From: Pseudanabaena mucicola FACHB-723
Lineage (GTDB): Bacteria > Cyanobacteriota > Cyanobacteriia > Pseudanabaenales > Pseudanabaenaceae
Reading direction: 5' to 3'
Assembly: GCF_014696385.1 (NCBI RefSeq)
Contig: NZ_JACJQB010000019.1
Coordinates: 1 to 64,000 of the forward strand
Length of the DNA stretch: 64,000 bases
Shown: piece after piece, positions 1 through 9,353 of the stretch
Layout: every line of letters begins with the position of its first letter
Position numbering within the stretch: the stretch's first letter is position 1
Notes under the pieces: model-generated
What the model was told of the DNA's origin: nothing
What the model saw: the letters and a program-made list of their open reading frames with translations, nothing else
Database searches by the model: none
Position numbers and translations under genes: made by a program

Positions 1-43
1 CAAGAAGCTGTGGCGCACGCTGCGCGTGCGCCACAGCTTCTTG
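1..43. repeat. Perfect 20-bp-arm hairpin at window start
   Basis: Arms at 1-20 and 24-43 are exact reverse complements around a 3-base loop (tgc). The stem begins CAAGAAGC and ends GCTTCTTG and is followed by GGGTTTTA, a tail also seen next to other hairpins of this window (34021-34075 and near 59825). It may end transcription of a gene lying left of the window, or be a member of a dispersed palindromic repeat family. There is no strong T-run. Confidence 0.7.
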
Positions 44-135
44 GGTTTTATATTTAATTGTTGATTTAGGCGATTATTTAGATTTAGGTAGATACAATAG
101 ATTTACTCACAATTCAAGAGCAAGGATGGAAAGCT

Positions 136-699
136 ATGACCGTCACCACTGCGAAAAAAATGACATTTGAGGAATATCTAACCTATGAAGACGGTAGCGA
201 TCGGCGTTATGAATTTAACGATGGAGAATTGGTTGAAATGAGTCCAGCAACCGCTCTTCATAACGTTCTAATGATGTTTTTTGCTTTTCATCTGCAATTA
301 GAAATTAACCAATCTCAGCATCCCTATTGTGTGCGTGTGAATAGCACAGAAATATTCACGGGAAAAAGAACTCGCCGTCCTGATGTCTTGGTAATGACCA
401 CTGCTCAATCAAAAAGTTTGGGAAATCAGCCAGATATTTTGCATGAGCCATGTTTACTGGTAATTGAGATTGTCAGCCCAACTTGTCGCTCAGTGGATAC
501 GGTCGAGAAACGGAAGGAATATGCTCAGTTTGAGATTCCTGAATATTGGATTGTTGATTTTTTGGTGGGAACGTTTTCGGTTTTAACTTTGGTAGATGGA
601 AATTATATTGAGAAAGTGTATAGAGAAGATGATCTCATTGCCTCTGATATTTTCCCCAGTATTTCGCTCTCTATGAATCGAGTAATGGCAAGCATTTAA
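136..699 (+). CDS. Uma2 family (DUF820) PD-(D/E)XK nuclease-like protein
   Basis: This 187-residue protein has the layout of the Uma2/DUF820 family, which is greatly expanded in cyanobacteria and has a restriction-endonuclease-like fold. Visible family signatures are YEFNDGELVEMSP near residues 25-37, RRPDVLVM with the acidic Asp about residue 83, LVIEIVSP with Glu about residue 111, the K-R-K-EYA stretch at 125-130 and the closing EYWIVD. Together these supply the D-E-x-K set expected of the fold. The start ATG at 136 agrees with the usual family N-terminus. The cellular role of these proteins is unknown; a nuclease function is inferred from fold only. It stands alone, downstream of a hairpin. 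A second Uma2 gene lies at 17000-17653. Confidence 0.85.
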   Translation: MTVTTAKKMTFEEYLTYEDGSDRRYEFNDGELVEMSPATALHNVLMMFFAFHLQLEINQSQHPYCVRVNSTEIFTGKRTRRPDVLVMTTAQSKSLGNQPDILHEPCLLVIEIVSPTCRSVDTVEKRKEYAQFEIPEYWIVDFLVGTFSVLTLVDGNYIEKVYREDDLIASDIFPSISLSMNRVMASI

Positions 700-852
700 A
701 TCGTAACAAAGTCAGAAACCACATTGGTTATATTGTCACGCTATAAAACATCTCACCCAATTACTATAATTTTTACAGGGTAAGTGATTTGCCGAATCAT
801 TACTTTGTATCACTATCATTTGGCAAGCTTAATAGCGATCGCTTATAAATTA

Positions 853-2184
853 TCAATTTCTATTGGCAAACCTTGGGGCAGGATTGCGGAACAGATATTG
901 CAAATCCCTCTGGCGCTCTTCAATTGATTCGGGCCCATAGCCCCATAGGCTCTTGTAATAAAAGAAAGATACCCCTAAGCCCCGATTTTGAGCGGTCACT
1001 GCCTGTGAATAAACTCTGCGGATCGGAACATTACTATTGCGAAGCCCAGATAAAATTGCGATCGCAGTGGAGATTTTTTGCTGAGTTTCAATGATTTCAG
1101 GACGGCTAATTTGCGATCGAAAGTCTTCGAGATCAGATCGATATACCTGCACCAGCAATTCATCAACAATATCTTTGCGTACCCAGCCTAACCAGTCCTG
1201 AAGCTGTTGGGTATAAGCAAAATCATAATAGTTGGGGGATACCGAAAAGATCACATTGGGCTTTCTTTGCTTAACTGCTCTATTTAAACGGGTCATAAAG
1301 TCCGTAATTTTATTGGCTCGCCAACGCACCCAGTTAGGATCATTGACATCGGCAGGAGCAGCTTTTTTTGTTTCTTGACGATACAGATTGAGGGTGTATT
1401 GATCGTAGCCAAAGGTTTTGGGGAGACTGGTGTGATCATCAAACTGAATGCCATCCAAATCGTACTTGGAGACTGCTTCTAGTACGAGATCTGTTAAAAA
1501 CTGCTGCACTTCAGGATGAAAGGGATTTAGCCATGCAACTTCACCTGCGGCGGTAATCGAAGTTCTGGCTCCATTGCGTTGTTGAGTGAGCCAAGTGGGG
1601 TGGGTGACTGCTAGTTCCGACATTTGCGGAGCCATAAATCCAAACTCAAACCAAGGCATTACTAACATATTGTGCTGATGTCCTTGGGCGATGATGTCGG
1701 CAACAATATCCTGTCCCTCAGAGCCACGATAGATAAATGGTTGAATCCCTTCGCGTTGGGCGACTTCACTGGGAAACATGACATAGCCTGAGTTCCAAAC
1801 TACGGGATAAATGGTATTGAAATTAAGTTGCTGAAGTTGTTGTAGTCCTTCACCGAGTCTTTGACGATTGCTAAACATCGAAAAGTCATTGCTAGTCAGC
1901 CACACGCCACGAATTTCTTCTCGTCGCCTAACGGGTATTGCTGGTGCGGGAGGTGCAGGTCTATTGGCGGCTTGAGTAGGCGGGCTTACTTGGGCAATTG
2001 CAGTATTGTTTGCCCACAAACTCGGCAAGAAACTATGCAGAAGGAGCGTAGTTGCAAAAGTTGTACAAAAAAGAAATGACAAAAAACGTTTGCGCGATCG
2101 CAAATTTTGCTTAAAGCTATGTCTAAGATTATCTGTCTGCCAATCTTGAGGCATAAAACTCCGTAAAAGTTGCATTAGGCGCAT
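853..2184 (-). CDS. GHL10/DUF187 glycoside hydrolase-like protein
   Basis: The 443-residue protein starts with a basic segment and one hydrophobic stretch at about residues 34-57 ending in A-N-N-T-A-I-A-Q, which fits a signal peptide or signal anchor. It then has a short Pro/Ala-rich linker. The main domain begins with EEIRGVWLTSNDFS and is a TIM-barrel-like glycosyl hydrolase-like 10 family domain (PF02638 type), with characteristic segments YPVVWNSGYVMFPS, MPWFEFGFMAP, WLNPFHPEVQ and YDLDGIQFDDH. Members are predicted to act on envelope polysaccharides or peptidoglycan outside the cytoplasm, but the substrate is not known. It is divergent from alr across about 275 bases. Other possible starts lie a few codons downstream (Met4, Met11). 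Confidence 0.85.
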   Translation of the reverse strand: MRLMQLLRSFMPQDWQTDNLRHSFKQNLRSRKRFLSFLFCTTFATTLLLHSFLPSLWANNTAIAQVSPPTQAANRPAPPAPAIPVRRREEIRGVWLTSNDFSMFSNRQRLGEGLQQLQQLNFNTIYPVVWNSGYVMFPSEVAQREGIQPFIYRGSEGQDIVADIIAQGHQHNMLVMPWFEFGFMAPQMSELAVTHPTWLTQQRNGARTSITAAGEVAWLNPFHPEVQQFLTDLVLEAVSKYDLDGIQFDDHTSLPKTFGYDQYTLNLYRQETKKAAPADVNDPNWVRWRANKITDFMTRLNRAVKQRKPNVIFSVSPNYYDFAYTQQLQDWLGWVRKDIVDELLVQVYRSDLEDFRSQISRPEIIETQQKISTAIAILSGLRNSNVPIRRVYSQAVTAQNRGLGVSFFYYKSLWGYGPESIEERQRDLQYLFRNPAPRFANRN

Positions 2185-2460
2185 AAGTATAGATAATTAA
2201 CTAAGTACAAATACTGATCGCGATCCCCATTCTAATTCTAGTCATAGAGATTCTGGTTAGCAATTTTGGTATTGGATCAGACTCTATAAAGCAAAATTTG
2301 GTTGCGCTGCTGCGATTTTAGGGGGCATAGCAAAGTCATTTATTTAATCGCTATTTCTAGTTTGTGACAAAATTTGCGTTCACAGCAAGCGTATTTTTGC
2401 CGAATCGCCATTAATATACTTAACGATAATGAACGGTTATCGCATCAGGAGTGCGCTGTC

Positions 2461-3633
2461 ATGCTCAAGCAAAACCATCGTGCATGGGTCGAAATTGATC
2501 TATCAGCAATTAAACATAATGTGCATCAATTAAAATCTTTGCTAGGTGCGCCCACAGAATTAATGGCAATTGTTAAGGCGGATGCCTATGGTCATGGGGC
2601 AATTGATGTTAGCCAAACTGCGATCGAAGCGGGAGCTGCTTGGTTAGGGGTTGCCACAATTCCTGAGGGGATTCAGTTGCGTTGTGCAGGAATTACAGCA
2701 CCGATCGCAATTTTAGGCGCGACTAATGGTGTCGATGAAATTAAAGCGATCGCTGAATATCGCTTACAACCAACGATCTGCAATCCAAAACAAGCGTTAA
2801 TCTATCACGACGTTCTATCTACAATTGGCGAAAAGGTTCCTGTCCATCTCAAAATTGATACAGGCATGTCACGGCTGGGGGTGAATTGGCAAGAAGCGAT
2901 CGACTTTGTGCAACTGGTGCAGCATTTACCAAATCTCGAAATTATGAGTGTGTATTCGCACTTTGCCACAGCCGATGATAGCGATCGCAGTTTTATGCAA
3001 CTGCAAGCCCAGAGATTTGAGCAGGTAATCGCGGCACTTAAATCCGAAGGGATTTATCCGCCACGGATTCACATTTGTAATACGGCATCGATGTTATGCG
3101 ATCGCAAAATCCATTACGACATCGTGCGAACAGGTTTAGGCATTTATGGACTTTACCCCGCGCCCCATCTCAAAAATACTGTTGATTTACGTCCAGCCCT
3201 TACGGTCAAGGCTCGCATTACCCAAGTTAAGGAAATTAAAGCAGGGACAAGCGTTAGTTATGGACGCTCGTTCATTGCGCCGCAGGATATGACCATGGCG
3301 ACGGTAGCGATTGGTTATGCTGACGGTATTCCGCGTGGTTTATCGAATCGGATTCGCGTGGCGGTTAATAATCAAAAAGTTGCCCAGATTGGCACAATTA
3401 CCATGGATCAATGTGCAATCGATGTTACCCATGTCCCGAATGTGCATGTGGGTGATGTCGTCACATTTTTAGGTGGCGCTTCCGAAAATACGGCAGATGA
3501 TTGGGCGAATTTATTAGGCACAATTTCATGGGAAATTCTCTGCGGATTTAAGCATCGTCTGCCAAGGATTAATGTTACCAATGCGATTGATGATCGGCAA
3601 CCCGCTATTTGGGAAACCACAGCCACCAACTAG
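2461..3633 (+). CDS. alr: Alanine racemase
   Basis: Pyridoxal-phosphate enzyme that interconverts L- and D-alanine and so supplies D-Ala for peptidoglycan. The N-terminal barrel holds the PLP lysine in MAIVKADAYGHG (Lys39). The C-terminal beta domain holds the catalytic tyrosine context SYGRSF and the tail CGFKHRLPR. Length 390 residues is normal for Alr. I chose the ATG at 2461 because a CAGGAG ribosome-binding site lies just upstream and because WVEIDLSAIKHN then falls at the normal distance from the start; an upstream TTG at 2374 would add a non-homologous leader. The 3' end overlaps the converging gene at 3605-4252 by 29 bases. Confidence 0.95.
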   Translation: MLKQNHRAWVEIDLSAIKHNVHQLKSLLGAPTELMAIVKADAYGHGAIDVSQTAIEAGAAWLGVATIPEGIQLRCAGITAPIAILGATNGVDEIKAIAEYRLQPTICNPKQALIYHDVLSTIGEKVPVHLKIDTGMSRLGVNWQEAIDFVQLVQHLPNLEIMSVYSHFATADDSDRSFMQLQAQRFEQVIAALKSEGIYPPRIHICNTASMLCDRKIHYDIVRTGLGIYGLYPAPHLKNTVDLRPALTVKARITQVKEIKAGTSVSYGRSFIAPQDMTMATVAIGYADGIPRGLSNRIRVAVNNQKVAQIGTITMDQCAIDVTHVPNVHVGDVVTFLGGASENTADDWANLLGTISWEILCGFKHRLPRINVTNAIDDRQPAIWETTATN

Positions 3634-4252
3634 TATTGGGATGGCTGGGCGGATTGTATAAATCAGCATTGCCAGTAAAAAGAACTTCGGCAATTAAGGG
3701 AAAACTTTCAGTCTGGCTAGGTGGACAGTCCCAATCAGGATGATGCCATTCGTCAAGCTGCAAAACTGGACTCATCCCGTCAGGAATAAATACTCCATAT
3801 TCTTCGCGATTGGCTAGCAAGTCTTCGCGGTAGTTTTCTAGCAGTGCGATCGCAATATTTGGCTCATACTCAGAAAACAGATCGGGACGCGCATTAATAT
3901 TTAGTTCCGCAAGGGGAATAGACTTGCCGCGTACAGTCACCGCATAAGTTTGTAAGATTTCATCGTGGATAATTTGTCCCGTGATCAGATAGCAATTACT
4001 GTCAAAATGAAAATCATGCTGCATATGATTTTTCTGCAAGCGGCAGTTACCAATACATTCCACAATCGTCGTTAAGCCCGCACCCGCAGGACACCAAGTA
4101 ATTGAGTTAAATAAAATCAGCCATTGCTGCTCATCACGAAAGGCTAAAAGCCTCGAGGAAAGATAGTCAACATTCAAATTACCAAGACATGGCATTTTAA
4201 TTGCAGCAAAACTGCGATCGCAATATTCGAGAATTTGTTGAGGTGATTCCAT
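3605..4252 (-). CDS. Hypothetical protein, unknown family
   Basis: A 215-residue soluble protein with no signal peptide or membrane segment. I do not recognise its family with certainty. Notable features are Cys/Trp-rich stretches (a CPAGAG motif near residue 54 and an IGNC motif near 67), a middle segment containing IPDGMSPVLQLDEWHHPDW and an unusually Trp-rich C-terminus (SWWLWFPK). It lies 9 bases downstream of the sugar-kinase-like gene on the same strand, so the two probably form one transcript. Its 3' end overlaps the end of alr by 29 bases. Base composition is like the neighbouring core genes. The function is unknown. Confidence 0.8.
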   Translation of the reverse strand: MESPQQILEYCDRSFAAIKMPCLGNLNVDYLSSRLLAFRDEQQWLILFNSITWCPAGAGLTTIVECIGNCRLQKNHMQHDFHFDSNCYLITGQIIHDEILQTYAVTVRGKSIPLAELNINARPDLFSEYEPNIAIALLENYREDLLANREEYGVFIPDGMSPVLQLDEWHHPDWDCPPSQTESFPLIAEVLFTGNADLYNPPSHPNTSWWLWFPK

Positions 4253-4261
4253 CGGTTTAGC

Positions 4262-5407
4262 TCATCGCAAATCGCAAATAATTTTATCGATAGCTGACTT
4301 TTGCGATTCGATGCTTTCAAGTAGGCGCAACTGGACTAACGCTCGGCAAAGGTTCTGCTCAGGGTACTGTATCTGAAAGTATCGATTTCCTGCCAAATAG
4401 TCACTAAAAAAACGTAAACCTAGCTCAAAGGTAATTACGCGAATTGCATCGTAAATATAGGCATAGTCAGCTTCCGTGAGAAATGAATGCGCAATCGCTC
4501 GATATCCCTGCAAAATTTCATAGCAGAGTTCTGTTTCAAACTGGACATTTTGCCACTGCGCGACTTCTTCCCCTGCCAGATTGCAACCTGAGCGCAAACA
4601 GTCGCCAATATCATAATGTACTAGTCCTGATTTGACCGTATCGAGATCAACGACACTTACCGCTAATTCAGTAATTTGATCAAACAAAATATTATTTACC
4701 TTGGGGTCGCCATGCATGACCCGCAAGGGCAGTTTACCAGAGGCTTTGGCATCCTCTAAAATATGGGCTAATCCTTGACGATCGCCAATAATTTGCAAGC
4801 AATACTCAACTTCAGGGGATTGGGGAAGATTTCCCTGCGCCAAAATCTGCTCATATTGTTGAAAATATTGTGGTGTAATGTGAAAGCCTTCGAGGGTATC
4901 CGTAAGACTAGTGCCAGCTAAATCACTGGTTAAATAATGAAATGTACCAAGGGCATAGCCAACTTCGCGAGATTGCTGAGAAGTTGCGATCGCATCAAAG
5001 GATTGGGAATCGGCAATGAAACTTAGCGCTCGCCAAAATTGACCATCTTCAGTTTGCAGATAATCTTGTCCTTGCTGATTCAGTAATACTTGCGGTACTT
5101 CCCAGCGTCGGTCGAGGGGAGATTCTTGCAGGCGATCGCGCACATGATCGGCGTAAAGTCGCATATTTTGCATCACCAGTTGCGGCTCACGAAACACATT
5201 GGTATTGATGCGTTGCAAGATAAAGCTTTGATGATCTGGCTGACTATTTGACAGCGACACTAAAAAGGTATCGTTGATATTGCCACTGCCAAAGGGTTTG
5301 ACCTCGGTAATAGTGGATTTGGAGGCAAATTGCTTTGCGATCGCAGAAATGGGCAGTTGGTCACAGACATCCAATTTTTGATGATCAGGTTGCTGATAAT
5401 GCGACAT
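4262..5407 (-). CDS. APH-fold phosphotransferase, N-acetylhexosamine kinase-like
   Basis: The 381-residue protein has the aminoglycoside phosphotransferase/choline-kinase fold. The nucleotide-binding part starts with FGSGNINDTFLV near residue 41, followed by FILQRINTNVF with the ATP-contacting lysine replaced by Arg. The catalytic loop is MHGDPKVNNILFD (about 231-243), with catalytic Asp, and the metal-binding DLDT follows near 255. The pattern INDTFLV...FILQRIN...HGDPKVNN resembles the N-acetylhexosamine 1-kinase (NahK) group, which phosphorylates free sugars at C1. Substrate assignment is inferred. It starts only 30 bases from the divergent rfbC gene, so it may share a control region with the rhamnose operon. 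Confidence 0.8.
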   Translation of the reverse strand: MSHYQQPDHQKLDVCDQLPISAIAKQFASKSTITEVKPFGSGNINDTFLVSLSNSQPDHQSFILQRINTNVFREPQLVMQNMRLYADHVRDRLQESPLDRRWEVPQVLLNQQGQDYLQTEDGQFWRALSFIADSQSFDAIATSQQSREVGYALGTFHYLTSDLAGTSLTDTLEGFHITPQYFQQYEQILAQGNLPQSPEVEYCLQIIGDRQGLAHILEDAKASGKLPLRVMHGDPKVNNILFDQITELAVSVVDLDTVKSGLVHYDIGDCLRSGCNLAGEEVAQWQNVQFETELCYEILQGYRAIAHSFLTEADYAYIYDAIRVITFELGLRFFSDYLAGNRYFQIQYPEQNLCRALVQLRLLESIESQKSAIDKIICDLR

Positions 5408-5437
5408 AATTTTTGAGTGATATCATGAAATGTTTAT

Positions 5438-5983
5438 ATGGAAGTTGAAAGCACGGCAATTCCTGATGTTTTACTAATTACTCCTAGGGTGTTTGGTGAT
5501 GTACGGGGTTTTTTTTATGAGTCCTACAATCAGCAAACCTTTGCCGAAAAAACTGGGCTAGATGTCAGCTTTGTCCAAGACAACCATTCGCGATCGCAAA
5601 AAAATATCCTGAGAGGATTACATTATCAAATTGGTAAACCCCAAGGAAAATTAGTGAGGGCTTTAGCTGGCAAAATCCAAGATATTGCCGTCGATTTGCG
5701 CCAAAGTTCACCGACCTTTGGTAAATCTGTAAGTTATATTCTTAGTGCTGACAACTATCAGCAACTCTGGATTCCCGCAGGATTTGCCCATGGCTTTGTG
5801 GTTTTATCAGACTTTGCGGAAGTTGCCTATAAAGCCACAGATTATTATGCCCCCAGTGAAGAGCGTTGTTTATTGTGGAATGATCCTAACCTTGCGATCG
5901 CATGGCAGATTGACGAACCACCAATTTTGTCTGCTAAAGATGCAGTTGGCAAACTATTAACCGAAGCGGAGTTATTTGCATGA
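5438..5983 (+). CDS. rfbC: dTDP-4-dehydrorhamnose 3,5-epimerase
   Basis: RmlC carries out the third step of dTDP-L-rhamnose synthesis, epimerising C3 and C5 of dTDP-4-keto-6-deoxyglucose. The 181-residue cupin has the standard motifs: DVRGFFYESYN, FVQDNHSRS, LRGLHYQ with the catalytic His, GKIQDIAVDLR, and FAHGFVVLSD followed by the YKATDYYAPSEERC region with the catalytic Tyr. It is the first gene of a four-gene operon. Its stop overlaps the start of rfbB by four bases (ATGA at 5980), which suggests translational coupling. Confidence 0.96.
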   Translation: MEVESTAIPDVLLITPRVFGDVRGFFYESYNQQTFAEKTGLDVSFVQDNHSRSQKNILRGLHYQIGKPQGKLVRALAGKIQDIAVDLRQSSPTFGKSVSYILSADNYQQLWIPAGFAHGFVVLSDFAEVAYKATDYYAPSEERCLLWNDPNLAIAWQIDEPPILSAKDAVGKLLTEAELFA

Positions 5984-7008
5984 GTTTAATCGAGCAATTT
6001 CAGAAGGTAATGGTTACAGGTGGAGCAGGGTTTATCGGCTCTAACTATGTGCATTATGCGCTGAAGCACCACCCCACATGGCAAATCGTCGTCTTAGATA
6101 AGCTCACCTACGCGGGCAATTTAGACAACCTCAAGGATATCTGCGATCGCATTACCTTTATCCAAGGCGACATTGCTAACCCCAATGATGTGGAGAAGGC
6201 AATCCAATCAGTCAATGGTGTTGATGCCATCTTAAATTTTGCCGCTGAAAGCCATGTAGATCGTAGTTTGCGCGATCCATTGCCTTTTATTCGTACCAAT
6301 ATCGAAGGCACATTACAGTTATTAGAAGCCGCACGCAATCATCAAATCAAACGTTTTCTGCATGTGTCCACCGATGAGGTGTACGGAGATTTGGTTGGTT
6401 GCGATCGCCATTCTCTCGAAAACGATCCCCTGTCGCCTCGCAGTCCCTATGCTGCATCCAAGGCAGGAGCGGAACATCTGGTCTTTTCCTACGGCATCAG
6501 CTATGGCATGGATGTGGTAATTACCCGTGGCTCCAATACTTACGGACTTTATCAATATCCCGAAAAAATTATTCCCCTGTTTATTACCAATGCCCTAGAG
6601 TCAAAATCTTTACCGATCTACGGTGATGGTTCGGCTGTCCGTGATTATCTCTATGTAGAAGATCATTGCTCTGGTATTGATACAGTGCTGCACGCAGGCA
6701 CAAGCGGCAAAGCCTATAATCTCGGTGCGCGGATGGAAGTCAATGGCATCGCAGTGGCGAAAACGATCTTAGGTTTACTGGAACGCCCCGACTCTCTGAT
6801 GCAATCCGTGAGCGATCGCCCCGGCCATGACTATCGCTATTCCGTCGATCCTAGCGCCGCCGAAGCCTTAGGCTGGCAAAGACAATGGAACTTTGAAAAC
6901 GGTATGGCGAAAACTGTGTCTTGGTATCAGCAAAATACGGATTGGTGGCAAGCTGTCAAGAATAAGAAGGTATTCCAAGAACATTACAACCAGTGGTATG
7001 CCCGATGA
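5980..7008 (+). CDS. rfbB: dTDP-glucose 4,6-dehydratase
   Basis: RmlB, the second step of dTDP-rhamnose synthesis: NAD-dependent oxidation, dehydration and reduction of dTDP-glucose. It is an extended short-chain dehydrogenase. The Rossmann motif GGAGFIGSN is at about residues 14-22. STDEVYGD and the catalytic YAASK motif (about residues 155-159) follow, and RGSNTYG and RDYLYVEDH are the substrate-binding stretches. The length of 342 residues is typical. It is coupled to rfbC (ATGA overlap) and to rfbD (its TGA overlaps the ATG at 7005). Confidence 0.96.
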   Translation: MSLIEQFQKVMVTGGAGFIGSNYVHYALKHHPTWQIVVLDKLTYAGNLDNLKDICDRITFIQGDIANPNDVEKAIQSVNGVDAILNFAAESHVDRSLRDPLPFIRTNIEGTLQLLEAARNHQIKRFLHVSTDEVYGDLVGCDRHSLENDPLSPRSPYAASKAGAEHLVFSYGISYGMDVVITRGSNTYGLYQYPEKIIPLFITNALESKSLPIYGDGSAVRDYLYVEDHCSGIDTVLHAGTSGKAYNLGARMEVNGIAVAKTILGLLERPDSLMQSVSDRPGHDYRYSVDPSAAEALGWQRQWNFENGMAKTVSWYQQNTDWWQAVKNKKVFQEHYNQWYAR

Positions 7009-7883
7009 GTATCCCCCTCAAAGTCGCTCTAATTGGCGCAAATGGGCAATTAGGCACAGATATTGTGCATCACTTTGTAAATTGCGATCGCTATCAACTA
7101 ACAGCCCTCACTCGTGCTGATGTCGATATTACGCAACCTGAAGCCGTCACTCAGGTGCTAACCAGTCAAAAGTTTGATGTGGTGATCAATAGTGCTGCCT
7201 ATGTGCGGGTCGATGATTGCGAGCAGGAGGTAGACTTAGCCTTTAAGGTCAATGCCCTTGGTGCGTTAAATGTTGCCCGCGCTTGTCGTGAGACTAATGC
7301 CTTATGTGTTTACATCAGCACTGATTATGTGTTTCGTGGCGATCGCAATTTAGCCTACACCGAGTCGGATCAACCAGATCCGATTAATATCTATGGCACA
7401 TCTAAGCTCACAGGTGAATATTTAGTGCGACAAACAGCTTTGCGATCGCTAATTTTGCGAATCTCTAGCGTGTTTGGTAAAGCTGGGGCAAGTGGAAAGG
7501 GTGGTAACTTTGTAGAAACAATCCTCAAAAAAGCCAAGTCTGGAGAACCGCTCAAAGTGGTTAATGACATTTTGATGTCTCCCACCTATACCAAAGATGC
7601 TGCCAGCTTGTTAGATGCTCTGTTGCAAGCAGGCGCAACGGGAATTATCCATGGAGCAAATGTTGGTCGCTGCTCATGGTACGAGTTTGCCAGCCAAGTG
7701 CTAAGTCTCTCTAACATGCAGCATCCCATCGCCGCAATTCCCGCATCGGACTTTCCCACCAAGGCAACTCGTCCGCCTAACTCCTCCTTAATTAGCGATC
7801 GCATTAGTCAAATTACCCCCTTCACAAGGCGAACTTGGCAAGAAGCCCTTGCCGCCTATTTATCAGAAAACCCATCGCTTTAA
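7005..7883 (+). CDS. rfbD: dTDP-4-dehydrorhamnose reductase
   Basis: RmlD, the last step of dTDP-L-rhamnose synthesis: NAD(P)H reduction of the 4-keto group. The sequence shows the Rossmann motif GANGQLGTD near the N-terminus, the DVDITQPEAV and VINSAAYVRVDDCE segments, STDYVFRGD, and catalytic YGTSKLTGE. I took the ATG at 7005, which overlaps the rfbB stop as ATGA; an upstream GTG at 6993 would add four residues. The length of 292 residues fits the family. Only eight bases separate it from rfbA. Confidence 0.95.
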   Translation: MSIPLKVALIGANGQLGTDIVHHFVNCDRYQLTALTRADVDITQPEAVTQVLTSQKFDVVINSAAYVRVDDCEQEVDLAFKVNALGALNVARACRETNALCVYISTDYVFRGDRNLAYTESDQPDPINIYGTSKLTGEYLVRQTALRSLILRISSVFGKAGASGKGGNFVETILKKAKSGEPLKVVNDILMSPTYTKDAASLLDALLQAGATGIIHGANVGRCSWYEFASQVLSLSNMQHPIAAIPASDFPTKATRPPNSSLISDRISQITPFTRRTWQEALAAYLSENPSL

Positions 7884-7891
7884 TCAAAAAC

Positions 7892-8965
7892 ATGAAAGCA
7901 CTTATTCTCTCTGGTGGTAAAGGCACAAGGCTACGCCCTCTTACCTATACAGGCGCAAAACAACTCGTTCCCGTTGCCAACAAACCAATACTTTGGTATT
8001 GCATCGAAAGCATTGTCGCCGCAGGAATCACGGACATCGGCATTGTCATCAGTCCTGAAACTGGGCCAGAAGTTAAAAGTAAAACAGGCAATGGCGATCG
8101 CTTTGGCGCAAAGATTACCTATATTCTCCAAGACAAACCCGCAGGGTTAGCCCATGCTGTCCAAACAGCTCAACCCTTTCTCGGCGATGACTCATTTATC
8201 ATGTTTCTCGGCGATAACCTGATCGAGTCACAGCTTGATCGTTTCGTGGCAACTTTCACAGCAAAGCAATTAGATGCCCTAATTTTATTGCGGCAAGTTG
8301 CTGACCCCAGCGCTTTTGGCGTTGCCACCGTTGATGCCGATGGCAAAGTGCTAAAACTAGTCGAAAAACCCCAACAGCCTGAGTCAAATCTGGCTTTAGT
8401 CGGCTTGTATTTCTTTAAGCCGACAATTCACGCTGCGATCGCAAAAATTACGCCATCTGCCAGAGGTGAATTAGAAATTACCGATGCGATCCAAACTTTA
8501 ATTGATACCAATCAAAAGGTAGAAGCTTCAGAACTAGAGGGATGGTGGCTAGATACAGGTAAAAAAGATGATATTCTCACCGCCAATCAAATTGTCTTAG
8601 ACGCAAAGCTAAAATCCAAAAATTTAGGCACAATTGATGCCGATAGCAATATCAGTGGGCGCGTTGAAATTGGTGTAGGTTCTCAGGTAATTGGCTGCAA
8701 AATTCGCGGGCCAGTGATCATTGGGGATCATTGTCGTTTAGAACATGCTTACATTGGCCCCTACACCAGCATTTGCAATCGCGTCACAATCATCGATACT
8801 GATATTGAACATAGTGTGATTCTCAATGACACTCAAATTGTGGGAATTCGCCAGCCTATCGTCGATAGTGTCATCGGTCAGCGCGTTAAAATGCAAGTCT
8901 CACCCAAGCGTCCCCAAGCTCTAAGGTTTCTCGTCGGTGATGATTCTCAGCTTGAGATTATGTGA
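7892..8965 (+). CDS. rfbA: Glucose-1-phosphate thymidylyltransferase, long form
   Basis: RmlA-type enzyme making dTDP-glucose from dTTP and glucose-1-phosphate. The N-terminal nucleotidyltransferase domain begins MKALILSGGKGTRLRPLTYTG, with FLGDNLIE near residue 110 and GWWLDTGKKDD near 215. After about residue 245 comes a left-handed beta-helix with hexapeptide-like repeats (ISGRVEIGVGSQVIG and following). That makes it the long form (357 residues) rather than the roughly 290-residue enterobacterial RmlA. The ATG at 7892 gives the canonical N-terminus; reading from 7835 would add 19 residues overlapping rfbD. It ends the rhamnose operon. Confidence 0.93.
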   Translation: MKALILSGGKGTRLRPLTYTGAKQLVPVANKPILWYCIESIVAAGITDIGIVISPETGPEVKSKTGNGDRFGAKITYILQDKPAGLAHAVQTAQPFLGDDSFIMFLGDNLIESQLDRFVATFTAKQLDALILLRQVADPSAFGVATVDADGKVLKLVEKPQQPESNLALVGLYFFKPTIHAAIAKITPSARGELEITDAIQTLIDTNQKVEASELEGWWLDTGKKDDILTANQIVLDAKLKSKNLGTIDADSNISGRVEIGVGSQVIGCKIRGPVIIGDHCRLEHAYIGPYTSICNRVTIIDTDIEHSVILNDTQIVGIRQPIVDSVIGQRVKMQVSPKRPQALRFLVGDDSQLEIM

Positions 8966-9010
8966 TTTCAAATCAATACATATGGCATTGGGTTAGATAA
9001 TCGAGGCTAG

Positions 9011-9259
9011 GTTATAAAACACATATTTTCTAATGATAAAATATGTGATGTTGATCACACTTTAACTGACCATTACTCTGACAAAGTTAATGGCTATTTA
9101 GTTAAACTGAATAATGTAGAAGAACTTGAAGAAACTATGAACTTTACCATCAAATCTAAAGACATATTAACAAATATTGCAACTTCTGCTAGAGATATAA
9201 TTCCTCCCAATTTTTTAGTCCAAAGTATGTCACTAAAAATTGCAAATATTTATTCATAG
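9011..9259 (+). pseudogene. Remnant of glycosyltransferase family 4, 3' part only
   Basis: An open frame of 82 codons lies between the stops at 9008-9010 and 9257-9259, with no good start codon. Its translation contains VNGYLVKLNNVEELEETM, the well-known C-terminal signature of GT4 glycosyltransferases (the NGYLV then L-x-x-x-M helix after the nucleotide-sugar Glu), and then an ordinary C-terminal helix ending in NIYS. The catalytic domain is missing upstream. The remnant sits directly after rfbA and is AT-rich. I read it as a truncated gene left by rearrangement of a sugar cluster. Confidence 0.6.
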
Positions 9260-9353
9260 ACAACGATTATTTAAATCTTCTTAAACTCTCCCATCGGCAC
9301 TAACAATTCATATTAAAATGATTATCCGTTAATTTAATGTTTTTATCAATATA

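Noticed and set aside
2374-2460. Upstream TTG start extension of alr
   Set aside because: The added residues have no Alr homology, and ATG 2461 has a good ribosome-binding site.
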